55,540 nucleotides of DNA from Phycisphaerae bacterium (GTDB lineage: Bacteria > Planctomycetota > Phycisphaerae > JAJVII01), in assembly GCA_022072085.1 (NCBI GenBank), contig JAJVII010000029.1:1-55540 (forward strand), given 5' to 3'. Of the stretch, positions 19,391 through 27,362 are shown piece after piece (the first letter of the stretch is position 1; each line of letters starts with the position of its first letter). Both the position numbers and the translations under genes were made by a program. The notes below the pieces were generated by a model that ran no database searches, had not been told where the DNA came from, and saw nothing but the letters and a program-made list of their open reading frames with translations.

Positions 19391-21163
19391 TCACCACGAC
19401 CCTCCGCCGCCTCCGCCGAAGCCGCCGCCGGAGGATCCGCCGCCCCCGGAGAACCCGCCGCCGAACCCGCCACTGCTCCAGCCGCCCCCGCCCCCGCTGC
19501 CGCTCCCGCCGCTGGATCGCGGCGCCGCCGGCAGGCTCGCGCTCATCGCCGTGATCGAGTGGTTCAGCGAGCCGATCAGCAGGGCGGTGGAAAACAGGCC
19601 CGGCGAGTCCATCTGATACCAGTCCGGCGGCGCGGTGTAGAGCCCCTGGAACTTGCGGGCCCAGCGCTCGTGCAGATTCAGGGCGATGGCGTACGGAAGC
19701 AGCCTCTCGAAGACGCCTCGGCGGTCGCCGGCGTCGATCTGGTCCAGTTCCGCCCGGCGGATGAACTCCTCCAGGCCGAGAATCTGCTCCAGGGCCACGC
19801 GGCCTTTGCGGGTCCTGCGCGGCATGACGCGGCCGGTGACAAAGAGCACGATGCCCGACAGCAGTCCGGTGATGATCACGGGCACGAAGAACACACGGCC
19901 GAGCAGCTTGAACTGGAGCATCGACAGCCCGATCAGCGCCAGCAGGGTCATCGCCAGACCGCCGCCGAAGAACCGCGTGCGGATCACGTCGGGGTTGCCG
20001 TCGAAATACCTCTGGCGCGTCAGCCCGTCGTAGATCATCATCCGCACGTCGCGAACGACGGGGTAGAACTCGAACCGCAGGTTGCTCAGCAGCACCTCGT
20101 CGCCGAAGTGGAACAGCTCATCGTAGATCCGCTTCTCATAAGGTTTGAGATCCTGCGGCTCGTTCTTCTTTCGGAAGATGTAGTCCCGGTGGGCCGTCAG
20201 CAGCCCGCGGTCCTCGATCTCCTCGATGGTCAGGAAGCCGCGGACCGCGAAGTCGATCAGGATCGACGAGAGGTCGCGCATGTCGAACCGCTCGTCCACC
20301 AGCGTGCCGACCTCGCAGGGGCCCAGGCCCGGCGGCGGCTGGTATTCCACCATGACGCTGCCGCGGCCGGGCAGGTCGCGGCCGTGAATCCACCAGGAGG
20401 CGGCGCACGCGAAGACCACCGCCAGCAGCAGGCCGTAGACGAAGTTGTCGGTGAGGAACCACTTGGCCCGCTTGGCCAGGCTCGGCCGGGCGATTGCTCC
20501 GGCCGGCACGTCCACGCGGACGGTGATGCCCTCGTGCGCGTCCAGGACGCCGGTGGCCAACTGGAGCGTCTGGGCGTCCACGCGGGCCTTGGTGGCGTTG
20601 CTTGCGCGCGAGCCGAACGCCCCGGTCCAGGCGCTGTAAGTGACCTCCTCGTCGGTCATCTCCCGCGGCAGGCGGACAGTCACGACGGCTGCGCCGATCG
20701 GCACGCCCCACTCGGTTCCCGTGGCGTTCCATCGCAGGCTGCAATAGTCCTGCTCCCAGATGAACGCCCGCTGCACGCTGTAATGGATGCGGTAGACCTG
20801 CTTGCCCTTGAGCACCTTGTCCGCGTCGCCGATGCGGATGAGCACGACGTTTTCGCGATACTCCTCTTTGTGCGTCAGCGGGCGCTGCTGCCCGTCCGTG
20901 ACGCCCAGCAGCGCGAACCGCAGTGAGTAGACGTGCGCGTGCACGATGTAGTGAATCGGGATCGTGCGATAGATGCCGTGCTTGGCTTCCTGGAAGTCGG
21001 CCGAGATCGTCTCGGTCACGTCCAGCGTGCCGTCGGCGTCCATCTTGAGCAGGATCTTAAAGTCGTCAATCCGCCAGCCGCGGGCCTCCTCCTGGGCGCG
21101 GGCCTGGCCGTCGCTCAGGGCCGCGAAGACCACCACGGCTGCCGCGAGGGTGATCCGTCGCAT
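19391..21163 (-). CDS. DUF2207 membrane protein with Gly-rich tail
   Basis: 590 residues from ATG 21163, chosen because AGGAG lies 6 nt upstream; ATG 21169 sits directly against that site. A signal peptide (cleavage near ARA-23) leads into the extracytoplasmic DUF2207 domain, with GWRIDDFKILLKMDADGTLD and ISADFQEAKHGIYRTIPIHY typical of PF09972. A transmembrane helix follows near residue 240 (YGLLLAVVFACAASWWI), then a cytoplasmic part with a second hydrophobic pair around LAMTLLALIGLSML and VFFVPVIITGLLSGIVLFV. The last 40 residues are almost only Gly and Ser with a final Trp, a common ending of DUF2207 proteins. Function is unknown. The lemA stop is 4 bp upstream of the track-start ATG and overlaps the ribosome-binding site, so the two genes are coupled. 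Confidence 0.85.
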   Translation of the reverse strand: MRRITLAAAVVVFAALSDGQARAQEEARGWRIDDFKILLKMDADGTLDVTETISADFQEAKHGIYRTIPIHYIVHAHVYSLRFALLGVTDGQQRPLTHKEEYRENVVLIRIGDADKVLKGKQVYRIHYSVQRAFIWEQDYCSLRWNATGTEWGVPIGAAVVTVRLPREMTDEEVTYSAWTGAFGSRASNATKARVDAQTLQLATGVLDAHEGITVRVDVPAGAIARPSLAKRAKWFLTDNFVYGLLLAVVFACAASWWIHGRDLPGRGSVMVEYQPPPGLGPCEVGTLVDERFDMRDLSSILIDFAVRGFLTIEEIEDRGLLTAHRDYIFRKKNEPQDLKPYEKRIYDELFHFGDEVLLSNLRFEFYPVVRDVRMMIYDGLTRQRYFDGNPDVIRTRFFGGGLAMTLLALIGLSMLQFKLLGRVFFVPVIITGLLSGIVLFVTGRVMPRRTRKGRVALEQILGLEEFIRRAELDQIDAGDRRGVFERLLPYAIALNLHERWARKFQGLYTAPPDWYQMDSPGLFSTALLIGSLNHSITAMSASLPAAPRSSGGSGSGGGGGWSSGGFGGGFSGGGGSSGGGFGGGGGGSW

Positions 21164-21173
21164 CGTCATCTCC

Positions 21174-21743
21174 TTATGGCAGTTCCACTGCCGGGGCCGA
21201 CCGCTCCCGGGCGTCGAGTTGGAAGAACTCCCGCGGCTGGACGCGGACGAGCCCGCCGATCAGGTTCGGCGGAAAGCTCGCCCGCAGCGTGTTGAGGTCG
21301 CGGACCACGGCGTTGTAGTAGCGGCGGGCGTACTGGATCGTGTCCTCGATCTCGACCAGCGACTTGTGCAGCTGGCGGAAACTCTCGTTGGCCTTGAGGT
21401 CGGGATAGGCCTCAGCCACGGCGAACAGGCCCTTGACCGCCGCCGCCAGTGCCTGCTCGGTCTGCCCGCGCTGATCGACTCCGCCGGCCGGCGTCGCCCG
21501 GCTGTGCTGCATCGCCTGGTTGCGGGCCTGCACGACCTGTTGGAGCGTCTGCTTCTCGTGCGCGGCGTAGCCCTCGACCGTCGCCACCAGCGAGGGAACA
21601 AGGTCCCATCGCCGCTTGAGCTGCACGTCGATGTCGCTCCAGGCGCCGTCGGCCCGCTGGCGCAGGCTGACGAAGCGGTTATAGGTCCACGCCGTCCAGC
21701 CGACCGCGAGCACCACGGCCGCGATTGCGATCCATCCCCACAT
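21174..21743 (-). CDS. lemA: LemA family membrane-anchored protein
   Basis: A 189-residue protein from ATG 21743, with AGGGAGA upstream. It has one N-terminal membrane helix (WIAIAAVVLAVGWTAW), then the LemA coiled-coil domain: YNRFVSLRQRADGAWSDIDV, LKRRWDLVPSLVATVEGYA, AVAEAYPDLKANESFRQLH and IQYARRYYNAVVRDLNT. LemA proteins present a four-helix bundle outside the cytoplasm and are often encoded beside TPM or DUF2207 proteins, as here. Their biochemical role is not established. A promoter (21781-21808) lies upstream on the minus strand. Confidence 0.93.
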   Translation of the reverse strand: MWGWIAIAAVVLAVGWTAWTYNRFVSLRQRADGAWSDIDVQLKRRWDLVPSLVATVEGYAAHEKQTLQQVVQARNQAMQHSRATPAGGVDQRGQTEQALAAAVKGLFAVAEAYPDLKANESFRQLHKSLVEIEDTIQYARRYYNAVVRDLNTLRASFPPNLIGGLVRVQPREFFQLDARERSAPAVELP

Positions 21744-21780
21744 GCCGGTCTCCCTTGCCTCTGGAGAATTGCCGTCCTCA

Positions 21781-21808
21781 AGTCTAAGCCGCCCAGCCGA
21801 CCGTGCAA
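21781..21808 (-). promoter_or_regulatory. Candidate lemA promoter
   Basis: Read on the minus strand: TTGCAC (21808-21803), a 16-bp spacer and TAGACT (21786-21781). The expected start leaves a leader of about 30 nt with a good ribosome-binding site before lemA. Confidence 0.5.
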
Positions 21809-21875
21809 GATGAAACGTCTGTGCGGGCGCGCCGCGCAGGGCAGGCGTCCAATAATCCGAATTCCCCGTCCCAAT

Positions 21876-21904
21876 TTGCCCGCCGCCCGTTCGCATCGTA
21901 ATCT
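21876..21904 (+). promoter_or_regulatory. Candidate promoter of small membrane protein gene
   Basis: TTGCCC (21876-21881), a 17-bp spacer and TAATCT (21899-21904) on the plus strand, divergent from the lemA promoter. The start would leave a leader of about 28 nt. Confidence 0.5.
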
Positions 21905-21938
21905 TGAAGCACAGGGACTCTTGGAGTTGGAGGCAGAC

Positions 21939-22355
21939 GTGAGGATTATTGGGGTCGCCATCTCGCTTGGCCTGGCAGCCGCCATCTTTGTCGGCTCCGG
22001 GCTGTATCACTGGGCGAAGACGGTTCCCCTCGATCAGGCGGGTCCGCAGGCTTTGAACTTCGCCCGCGAATCGACAGGCCGGGTTGCCCGGGCCGTCGAG
22101 GCGTTCCGCGCGCCGGGCGAGCAGAAGGATCAGGCGACAGCCGAACTGGCCGAGGCGGCTGCCCCGGTCGTGCAGGCGATCGTCCAGCGGGCGGCCATCC
22201 CCGCGCCGGCCGGCGTCGTCGCTCAGGCAGGCCCCGCTCGGCCGCAGGCTGTTCCCCAGGTCCAGCCTGCTCCCGTTCGCCAGGCCGCCCGGATTCCCGC
22301 CCGCCGCAGCGGCAACTACCAGGCCCGCTTCGGTCCGCCCGAGCAGACCGACTGA
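21939..22355 (+). CDS. Small single-pass membrane protein, unknown
   Basis: I do not recognise this 138-residue protein. GTG 21939 is supported by GGAGG at 21929-21933, 5 nt upstream, and by the promoter at 21876-21904. The N-terminus (RIIGVAISLGLAAAIFVGSG) is a membrane helix or uncleaved signal. The rest is Ala/Gln/Pro-rich and probably disordered, ending in Arg-rich phrases such as RIPARRSGNY. It may be a periplasmic tether or linker. It is convergent with the glycosyltransferase gene. The promoter and ribosome site raise confidence that it is real despite its low complexity. Confidence 0.6.
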   Translation: MRIIGVAISLGLAAAIFVGSGLYHWAKTVPLDQAGPQALNFARESTGRVARAVEAFRAPGEQKDQATAELAEAAAPVVQAIVQRAAIPAPAGVVAQAGPARPQAVPQVQPAPVRQAARIPARRSGNYQARFGPPEQTD

Positions 22356-22399
22356 CCCCCGCCCATCGCGGCGCAATCCCCATCCAGATGAACGCTGGA

Positions 22400-22418
22400 C
22401 CTCTTTCGGCTGAAGAGG
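22400..22418. terminator. Hairpin between convergent genes
   Basis: CCTCTT (22400-22405), a 7-nt loop and AAGAGG (22413-22418) lie between the stops of the small membrane protein and the glycosyltransferase, so the hairpin could serve both strands. No strong U-tract follows. Confidence 0.4.
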
Positions 22419-22421
22419 CTG

Positions 22422-23456
22422 TCACACCGGCGCGTCAATTCCTTTGAGGGCCCCTGGCCGCGCGGGCACGAGGTAGCCGGCTGCGCGGGCGAAGTGAAGG
22501 CAGGCGAGCAGGGCGGGAACAATGACCAACACGGCCAGCCGCCGCGTTCGCAGCAGGCCGACCAGGCCGACAACCAGCAGCGCCGCCGCGTAGAGCCCGG
22601 CGCCGCCGATCAGTGCGACCCGCGCCGCCGGGACGAAAAAGGCGGCGACCGCCAGCAACAGCCCGGCCATCAGCCCCCCGGCCAGCAGGCGGTGCGGGCC
22701 GCGGCGGATGCCCAGCCGGCGGCTGGTGCGGGCCAGGAGGAACTCGCGGCCGACGATCGCGCCGAAGGTCGTGTCGCGGCGATGGCGGACGATCAACTCG
22801 GGGGCGAAGGCGACGCGCCGCCCGGCGGCCTCGATCCGTCGGCCGAGTTCCAGATCCTCGCAGACCTCCAGCGAGTCGTCGAACAGACGCAGGCCCGGCG
22901 GGCCGTCGCCGGGCAGGGCGGCCGCCTCGGCGACCGCGCGGGGCAGGGCCATGTTCCACAGGCGGGGGCAATACCGCGCCAGCCGCGGACCCCGGCCGCT
23001 TCGCGCCCCGCCGCTGCCCAGCAGGGAATGCAGGATACAGTCGAACGCCACGTCCAGCGCCCGTGGGCGGTCTGCCAGCCGGTCCGGTCCGCCGACGATG
23101 CCCAGGTCCGGGTCGGCCCGAAAGAGATCGGTCAGCTTGTCCAGCCAGCCGGGCACGAGGACCACGTCGTCATCGACGAAGGCGAACAGTCGGCCCCGGG
23201 CCTGCGCGCAGGCGGCGTTGAGCAGCGCGGCCCGTCGAGCACAGGGCGCCGGGACGTAGCGGATGGGAAATCCGGCGACGGCCGCTTCGTCGGCGACGAT
23301 GCGACGGGAGGCCTCGTCGTCGGCCGGCCCGGCCACCAGCAGTTCCAGCCGGGCCGAGTTGTCGGTCTGGGCGCGGGCTGAGGCGAGCATCTCGCGCAGC
23401 ATGGGCCCGCTGTGGTAGATCGGCACGATCAGGCTGATGTCGGGCGAGTCGATCAT
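22422..23456 (-). CDS. Family 2-type glycosyltransferase
   Basis: A 344-residue membrane-attached glycosyltransferase with a GT-A fold. From ATG 23456 it reads DISLIVPIYHSGPMLREML. The nucleotide-sugar/metal motif is FAFVDDDVVLVPGWLDKL, and the catalytic-base region is LEVCEDLELGRRIEAAGRRV followed by VRHRRDTTFGAIVGREF. Two or three hydrophobic helices end the protein (LLAGGLMAGLLLAVAAFFV and the segments after it). It most likely transfers a sugar onto a lipid or glycan at the cytoplasmic membrane face; donor and acceptor are unknown. A perfect TATAAT lies only 6 nt upstream of the start codon, suggesting a leaderless mRNA. Confidence 0.85.
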   Translation of the reverse strand: MIDSPDISLIVPIYHSGPMLREMLASARAQTDNSARLELLVAGPADDEASRRIVADEAAVAGFPIRYVPAPCARRAALLNAACAQARGRLFAFVDDDVVLVPGWLDKLTDLFRADPDLGIVGGPDRLADRPRALDVAFDCILHSLLGSGGARSGRGPRLARYCPRLWNMALPRAVAEAAALPGDGPPGLRLFDDSLEVCEDLELGRRIEAAGRRVAFAPELIVRHRRDTTFGAIVGREFLLARTSRRLGIRRGPHRLLAGGLMAGLLLAVAAFFVPAARVALIGGAGLYAAALLVVGLVGLLRTRRLAVLVIVPALLACLHFARAAGYLVPARPGALKGIDAPV

Positions 23457-23462
23457 GGCTGG

Positions 23463-23468
23463 ATTATA
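23463..23468 (-). promoter_or_regulatory. -10 box of glycosyltransferase gene (leaderless)
   Basis: On the minus strand TATAAT occupies 23468-23463, and the ATG begins at 23456 after six bases. A normal transcription start 6-7 nt downstream would coincide with the start codon. The -35 region is weak. Confidence 0.5.
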
Positions 23469-23499
23469 CCCGGCGATCCAGCGGTTCCCGAGGCCGGCC

Positions 23500-23528
23500 T
23501 TGACGCCGTTCCGCATCGCGCTTAGACT
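23500..23528 (+). promoter_or_regulatory. Candidate strong promoter for ileS leader
   Basis: TTGACG (23500-23505), a 17-bp spacer and TAGACT (23523-23528) form a near-consensus promoter. Transcription should start around 23535, giving a leader of about 258 nt before ileS. Confidence 0.6.
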
Positions 23529-23534
23529 CTTCCC

Positions 23535-23745
23535 GAGACCTTGTGTCGGGAGGCTGGACGTGCGGACGCTGCGAAAGACCGGTCGGCGAAATTTACCCGC
23601 TGTCGCGGGCGCCGCACGGGCTCTGCGCGTCCGCGGGGGCATCAGCGAGATTGCCTGAAGCGTCCAGCCCCGGCCGGTCCGCACTTACGTGATGACAACC
23701 ATCGGCCCCGGGGCTATCTTTCCAGCTTCGGGGCCGTCCTGTTTC
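23535..23745 (+). promoter_or_regulatory. Structured ileS leader, possible riboswitch-like or small RNA
   Basis: The transcript can form a three-way junction. P1 is GGCTGGACG (23552-23560) with CGTCCAGCC (23661-23669). P2 is GCGGACGC (23562-23569) with GCGTCCGC (23627-23634). P3 is GGCA with TGCC (23638-23641 and 23652-23655). A small 5' hairpin (CCCGA/TCGGG) precedes it. A second strong hairpin, CGGCCCCG (23703-23710) with CGGGGCCG (23729-23736), follows and is trailed by TCCTGTTT, a weak terminator-like ending. I find no T-box AGGGTGG motif and no riboswitch class I recognise. Confidence 0.5.
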
Positions 23746-23792
23746 CGCCCCTGCGGGCGACGGCCGAACACCTTCTCTTTCCGAGACCTGCG

Positions 23793-26618
23793 ATGAGCGA
23801 CAAAGCGAACGGCAAGAAGTACAAGGACACGATCATCCTGCCGAAGACCGATTTCGGCATGAAGGCCAACCTCGCCCAGCGCGAGCCCGAGCAGATCGCC
23901 CGATGGGACGCGATGGACGTCTACGGCCGCATCCGGGCCGAGCGGCGCGGCGCGCCCAAGTTCATCCTGCACGACGGACCGCCCTACGCGACCGGCGACC
24001 TGCACGTCGGCACGGGGCTGAACAAGGTGCTCAAGGACTTCGTCGTCCGCTACAAGACGATGGCGGGGTTCGATTCGCCGTACCGGCCCGGCTGGGACTG
24101 TCACGGCCTGCCCATCGAGCACAAGGTGGCCAAGGAACTCGGCCCGCGGGCCCGCGACATGGCCACCGCGGACATCCGCAAGCTCTGCCTCGACTACGCG
24201 ATGAAGTTCTTCGCCCGCAACCGCGACGACTTCAAGCGGCTGTCGATCTTTGGCGAGTGGGACACGCCCTACCTCACCGTCAACCACGACTATGAAGCCG
24301 GCGTGCTCGACCTGTTCGCCGAGATGGTCGCCGGCGGGTACGTCTACCGCTCGCTTCGGCCGATCCACTGGTGCATCACCGACCGCACAGCCCTCGCGGA
24401 GGCCGAGCTGGAATATGACGACATCACCAGCCCGTCGGTCTACGTGCGATTCCCCCTGACCGACGAGTCGCGGGCCCGCGCAAGCGAACTCTTCGGGGCC
24501 GCCGGCGACGCCGTCGACCTGGTCATCTGGACGACGACCCCCTGGACCCTGCCGGCGAATCTGGCGATCGCCGTGCATCCCGAGTTCGACTACGCGTTGT
24601 TCGCCGCGGCCGCCGCGGATGGGCAGCCCTTCACTGGCATCGTGGCTGAGGGCCTGCTCGACACGCTGGCGGCCAGGGGGCTGCTGGCCGACGCGAAAAA
24701 ACTCGGCACGTGCAAGGGCCGCGACCTCGAAGGCCTGACCTACCGTCACGTCTTCATGGACCGCGTCGGCCCGGTCGTGCTGGCTGATTACGTCACGCTC
24801 GAAGGCGGAACCGGCTGCGTTCACACCGCGCCCGGCCACGGGCGCGAAGACTTCGAGACCGGCCGGCGCTACGGCCTCGAGCCGGTCAGCCCGGTCGACG
24901 CCTCGGGCCGATTCACCGACGCCGGCGGGCCCTTCGTCGGCCAGCAGGTCTTCGAGGCCGACCCCCACGTCGTCAAGCTGCTGCAAGAGAAGGGGGCATT
25001 GCTCGCGGCCGCACCCGTCAAGCACAGCTACCCGCACTGCTGGCGCTGCCACGAGCCGGTCATCTTCCGCGCGACCGAGCAGTGGTTCGTCAACGTCGAG
25101 CACGCCGACCTGCGCAGCCGACTGATCGGCGAGGTCGACAAGGTCGACTGGATCCCCGACTGGGGCAAGGCCCGCATCCTGGGCATGGTGAACACGCGGC
25201 CGGACTGGTGCATCAGCCGACAGCGGAGCTGGGGCGTGCCGATCCCCGCGTTCTACTGCGTTGGCTGCGGGCAGACCGTGCTGACCGCGGACAGCGTGCG
25301 CCACGTGCGCGACCTGTTCGCCGCCCACGGCAGCGACCACTGGTTTACGCACGAAGCCGCGGAACTGGCTCCGCCCGGCCTGGCCTGCCCCAAGTGCGGC
25401 GGGAAGACGTTCGAGAAGGAGAACGACATCTTCGACGTTTGGTTCGAGAGCGGCAGCTCGCACTGGTCCGTCGTCCGGCCGGACGGGCGGATGCAGTGGC
25501 CCTGCGACCTGTACCTGGAGGGCAGCGACCAGCACCGCGGCTGGTTCCAGGTGTCGATGATCACCGCGATGTGCGCCCGCAACGACGCGCCGTACCAGGC
25601 CGTGCTGACTCACGGCTTTGTCGTGGACGAGAAGGGCGAAAAGATGTCCAAGTCCCGCGGCAACTTCATCAGCACCTCCGACGCGGTCAAGGCCGTCGGG
25701 GCCGACATCTTCCGGCTGTGGGTCGCGTCGGCCAACTTCCGCGACGACATCAACACCTCGATCGCCCTGATGCAGAACGCGGGCGAGAGCTATCGCAAGG
25801 TCCGCAACACGATCCGGTTCATCCTGGGCAACCTGCACGACTTCGACCCGTCAGCCGACGCCGTCGCTCCGGCTGACATGCTGCCGATGGATCGCTGGGC
25901 CGTCGCGAAGGCAGCGGAACTGCACCGCGAGGTCCGCGGCCACTACGACGCCTACGTCTTCCACCGCGTCTTCGGCGAGTTGTTCACGTTCTGCGACACG
26001 ACGCTCTCGGCGTTCTACCTGGACGCGCTGAAGGACCGGCTGTACTGCGACGGGCGGGACTCGCGCTCGCGCCGCAGCGCCCAGACGGCCATCTACCACT
26101 GCCTGGTACAGTTGATCCAGTTGCTTGCGCCGATCTGCCCGTTCACCGCGGAGGAGGCCTACGCCGCGATGCCCCACAAGTGGGCCCAGGCCGACAGCGT
26201 CCACCTGCTGACCTTCGCGCCGGTCGAGGGTGACTGGGTTGATCCGGAGTTGATTGAGAAGTTCCGCGAGTTGTTCACACTGCGGGACGCAGCGCTGGAT
26301 CAGTTGGAGCAGTTGCGTAAGAGTAAAGAAATCGGAAGTGGACTTGATGCTCGGGTGACTTTGCGGGTCGCCGGAACGGAACTTCTAAAGGATTACCGAT
26401 CTTGCAGTGAGTTGCTTCCGGGCCTTTTCGGTGTTTCAGAAGTTGAGATAGCGGAAGTGGCCAAGAAGACCGGCGCGCCTGACGAAGTTCAGGTGGATGC
26501 CGCCCGTTCGACTTCTCCGCGATGCGACCGCTGCTGGCGGCACCTGGAGTCGGTCGGAAGCGACACAGAGCACCCGACCCTCTGCGCCCGCTGCGCGGCG
26601 GTGGTCAAGGCTCTGTGA
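23793..26618 (+). CDS. ileS: Isoleucyl-tRNA synthetase
   Basis: A 941-residue class I synthetase for tRNA-Ile. ATG 23793 gives MSDKANGKKYKDTIILPKTD, the usual bacterial IleRS opening. The HIGH motif in DGPPYATGDLHVGTGLNK reads HVGT (71-74). The CP1 editing domain has DLVIWTTTPWTLPANLAIAV. FDVWFESGSSHW is the IleRS core signature, and [11 protein letters not shown] places KMSKS at about 617-621. A C-terminal zinc finger is present (C911, C914, C931, C934). The stretch encoding roughly residues 815-905 has visibly lower G+C (two 60-base lines at 53%) than its surroundings. The next gene, purN, starts 11 bp downstream. A long structured leader precedes the gene. Confidence 0.96.
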   Translation: MSDKANGKKYKDTIILPKTDFGMKANLAQREPEQIARWDAMDVYGRIRAERRGAPKFILHDGPPYATGDLHVGTGLNKVLKDFVVRYKTMAGFDSPYRPGWDCHGLPIEHKVAKELGPRARDMATADIRKLCLDYAMKFFARNRDDFKRLSIFGEWDTPYLTVNHDYEAGVLDLFAEMVAGGYVYRSLRPIHWCITDRTALAEAELEYDDITSPSVYVRFPLTDESRARASELFGAAGDAVDLVIWTTTPWTLPANLAIAVHPEFDYALFAAAAADGQPFTGIVAEGLLDTLAARGLLADAKKLGTCKGRDLEGLTYRHVFMDRVGPVVLADYVTLEGGTGCVHTAPGHGREDFETGRRYGLEPVSPVDASGRFTDAGGPFVGQQVFEADPHVVKLLQEKGALLAAAPVKHSYPHCWRCHEPVIFRATEQWFVNVEHADLRSRLIGEVDKVDWIPDWGKARILGMVNTRPDWCISRQRSWGVPIPAFYCVGCGQTVLTADSVRHVRDLFAAHGSDHWFTHEAAELAPPGLACPKCGGKTFEKENDIFDVWFESGSSHWSVVRPDGRMQWPCDLYLEGSDQHRGWFQVSMITAMCARNDAPYQAVLTHGFVVDEKGEKMSKSRGNFISTSDAVKAVGADIFRLWVASANFRDDINTSIALMQNAGESYRKVRNTIRFILGNLHDFDPSADAVAPADMLPMDRWAVAKAAELHREVRGHYDAYVFHRVFGELFTFCDTTLSAFYLDALKDRLYCDGRDSRSRRSAQTAIYHCLVQLIQLLAPICPFTAEEAYAAMPHKWAQADSVHLLTFAPVEGDWVDPELIEKFRELFTLRDAALDQLEQLRKSKEIGSGLDARVTLRVAGTELLKDYRSCSELLPGLFGVSEVEIAEVAKKTGAPDEVQVDAARSTSPRCDRCWRHLESVGSDTEHPTLCARCAAVVKAL

Positions 26619-26629
26619 AAGGCGGAAAC

Positions 26630-27250
26630 ATGACAGACCCCGTTCGGCTGGGCGTGCTGATTTCCGGGTCGGGGCGGACGATGGTCAACTTCGCCGAGCG
26701 GATCGCCGCCGGCACGCTCAACGCCGAGATCCGCGTGGTCGTCGCGTCGCGCGACTGCTCCGGCGTCGAGAAGGCCCGCGCCCTCGGCCTGCCCGTCGAG
26801 GTCATCCCGCGCAAGGCCTTCGACAGCGCCGACCCGTTCTCCGACGCGGTCACCGAATGCCTCATCCGCCACGGCGTCGAGTTGGTGACGCTGGCAGGGT
26901 TCCTCTCGCTCTATCGCATCCCCGACCGCTACGCCGGCCGCGTCATGAACATCCATCCCGCGCTGCTGCCGAAGTTCGGCGGGCAGGGGATGTACGGCCA
27001 CAAGGTCCACGAAGCCGTGCTGGCGGCCGGCGAGGCCGAGAGCGGCTGCACGGTTCACTTCTGCAACAACGAATATGACGCCGGCCCGATCATCCTCCAG
27101 CGTAAGACGCCCGTGAAACCCGGCGACACGCCGGACACGCTGGCGGGCCGGGTCTTCGAGCAGGAACTGATCGCCTTCCCCGAAGCCATCAACCTCTTTG
27201 CAGCCGGGCGACTGCGGATCGACGGGCGCAGGGTGGTTGTCGGCGGGTAA
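26630..27250 (+). CDS. purN: Phosphoribosylglycinamide formyltransferase (PurN)
   Basis: A 206-residue folate-dependent GAR transformylase of purine synthesis. ATG 26630 follows ileS by 11 bp; the upstream open frame is shadow. The N-terminus RLGVLISGSGRTMVNF holds the phosphate-binding GSGR loop. ELVTLAGFLSLYRIPDRYAG leads into the catalytic NIHPALLPKFGGQGMYGHKV segment with the Asn and His pair, and CTVHFCNNEYDAGPIILQRK carries the third catalytic residue, the Asp of YDAGP. Length matches the family. Probably co-transcribed with ileS. Confidence 0.93.
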   Translation: MTDPVRLGVLISGSGRTMVNFAERIAAGTLNAEIRVVVASRDCSGVEKARALGLPVEVIPRKAFDSADPFSDAVTECLIRHGVELVTLAGFLSLYRIPDRYAGRVMNIHPALLPKFGGQGMYGHKVHEAVLAAGEAESGCTVHFCNNEYDAGPIILQRKTPVKPGDTPDTLAGRVFEQELIAFPEAINLFAAGRLRIDGRRVVVGG

Positions 27251-27314
27251 GCGAACACTGGCGGTTGGCGAGAACCAAGCGACACCCAGACGAACGATGC
27301 GGATCAGTCCAGCG

Positions 27315-27357
27315 TCCCTCCCTCGCCCTGGCCCCTGACCTCTGATCCCTGACCCCT
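27315..27357. repeat. Phrase-type repeat, locus C (single arm)
   Basis: In the gap between convergent purN and argJ. On the minus strand it reads as near-tandem variants of GGTCAGGG (CAGGGGTCAGGGATCAGAGG and onward). It shares the exact 16-mer AGAGGTCAGGGGCCAG with locus D, 2.4 kb away. No complementary arm is found nearby. Confidence 0.7.
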
Positions 27358-27362
27358 GTTTA

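Noticed and set aside
23535-23792. T-box, SRP RNA or a known riboswitch ahead of ileS
   Set aside because: No T-box bulge, no GGAAGGAAGCAGC-type SRP loop, and no TPP, FMN, SAM, glycine, lysine or cobalamin core motif was found; kept only as an unnamed structured leader.
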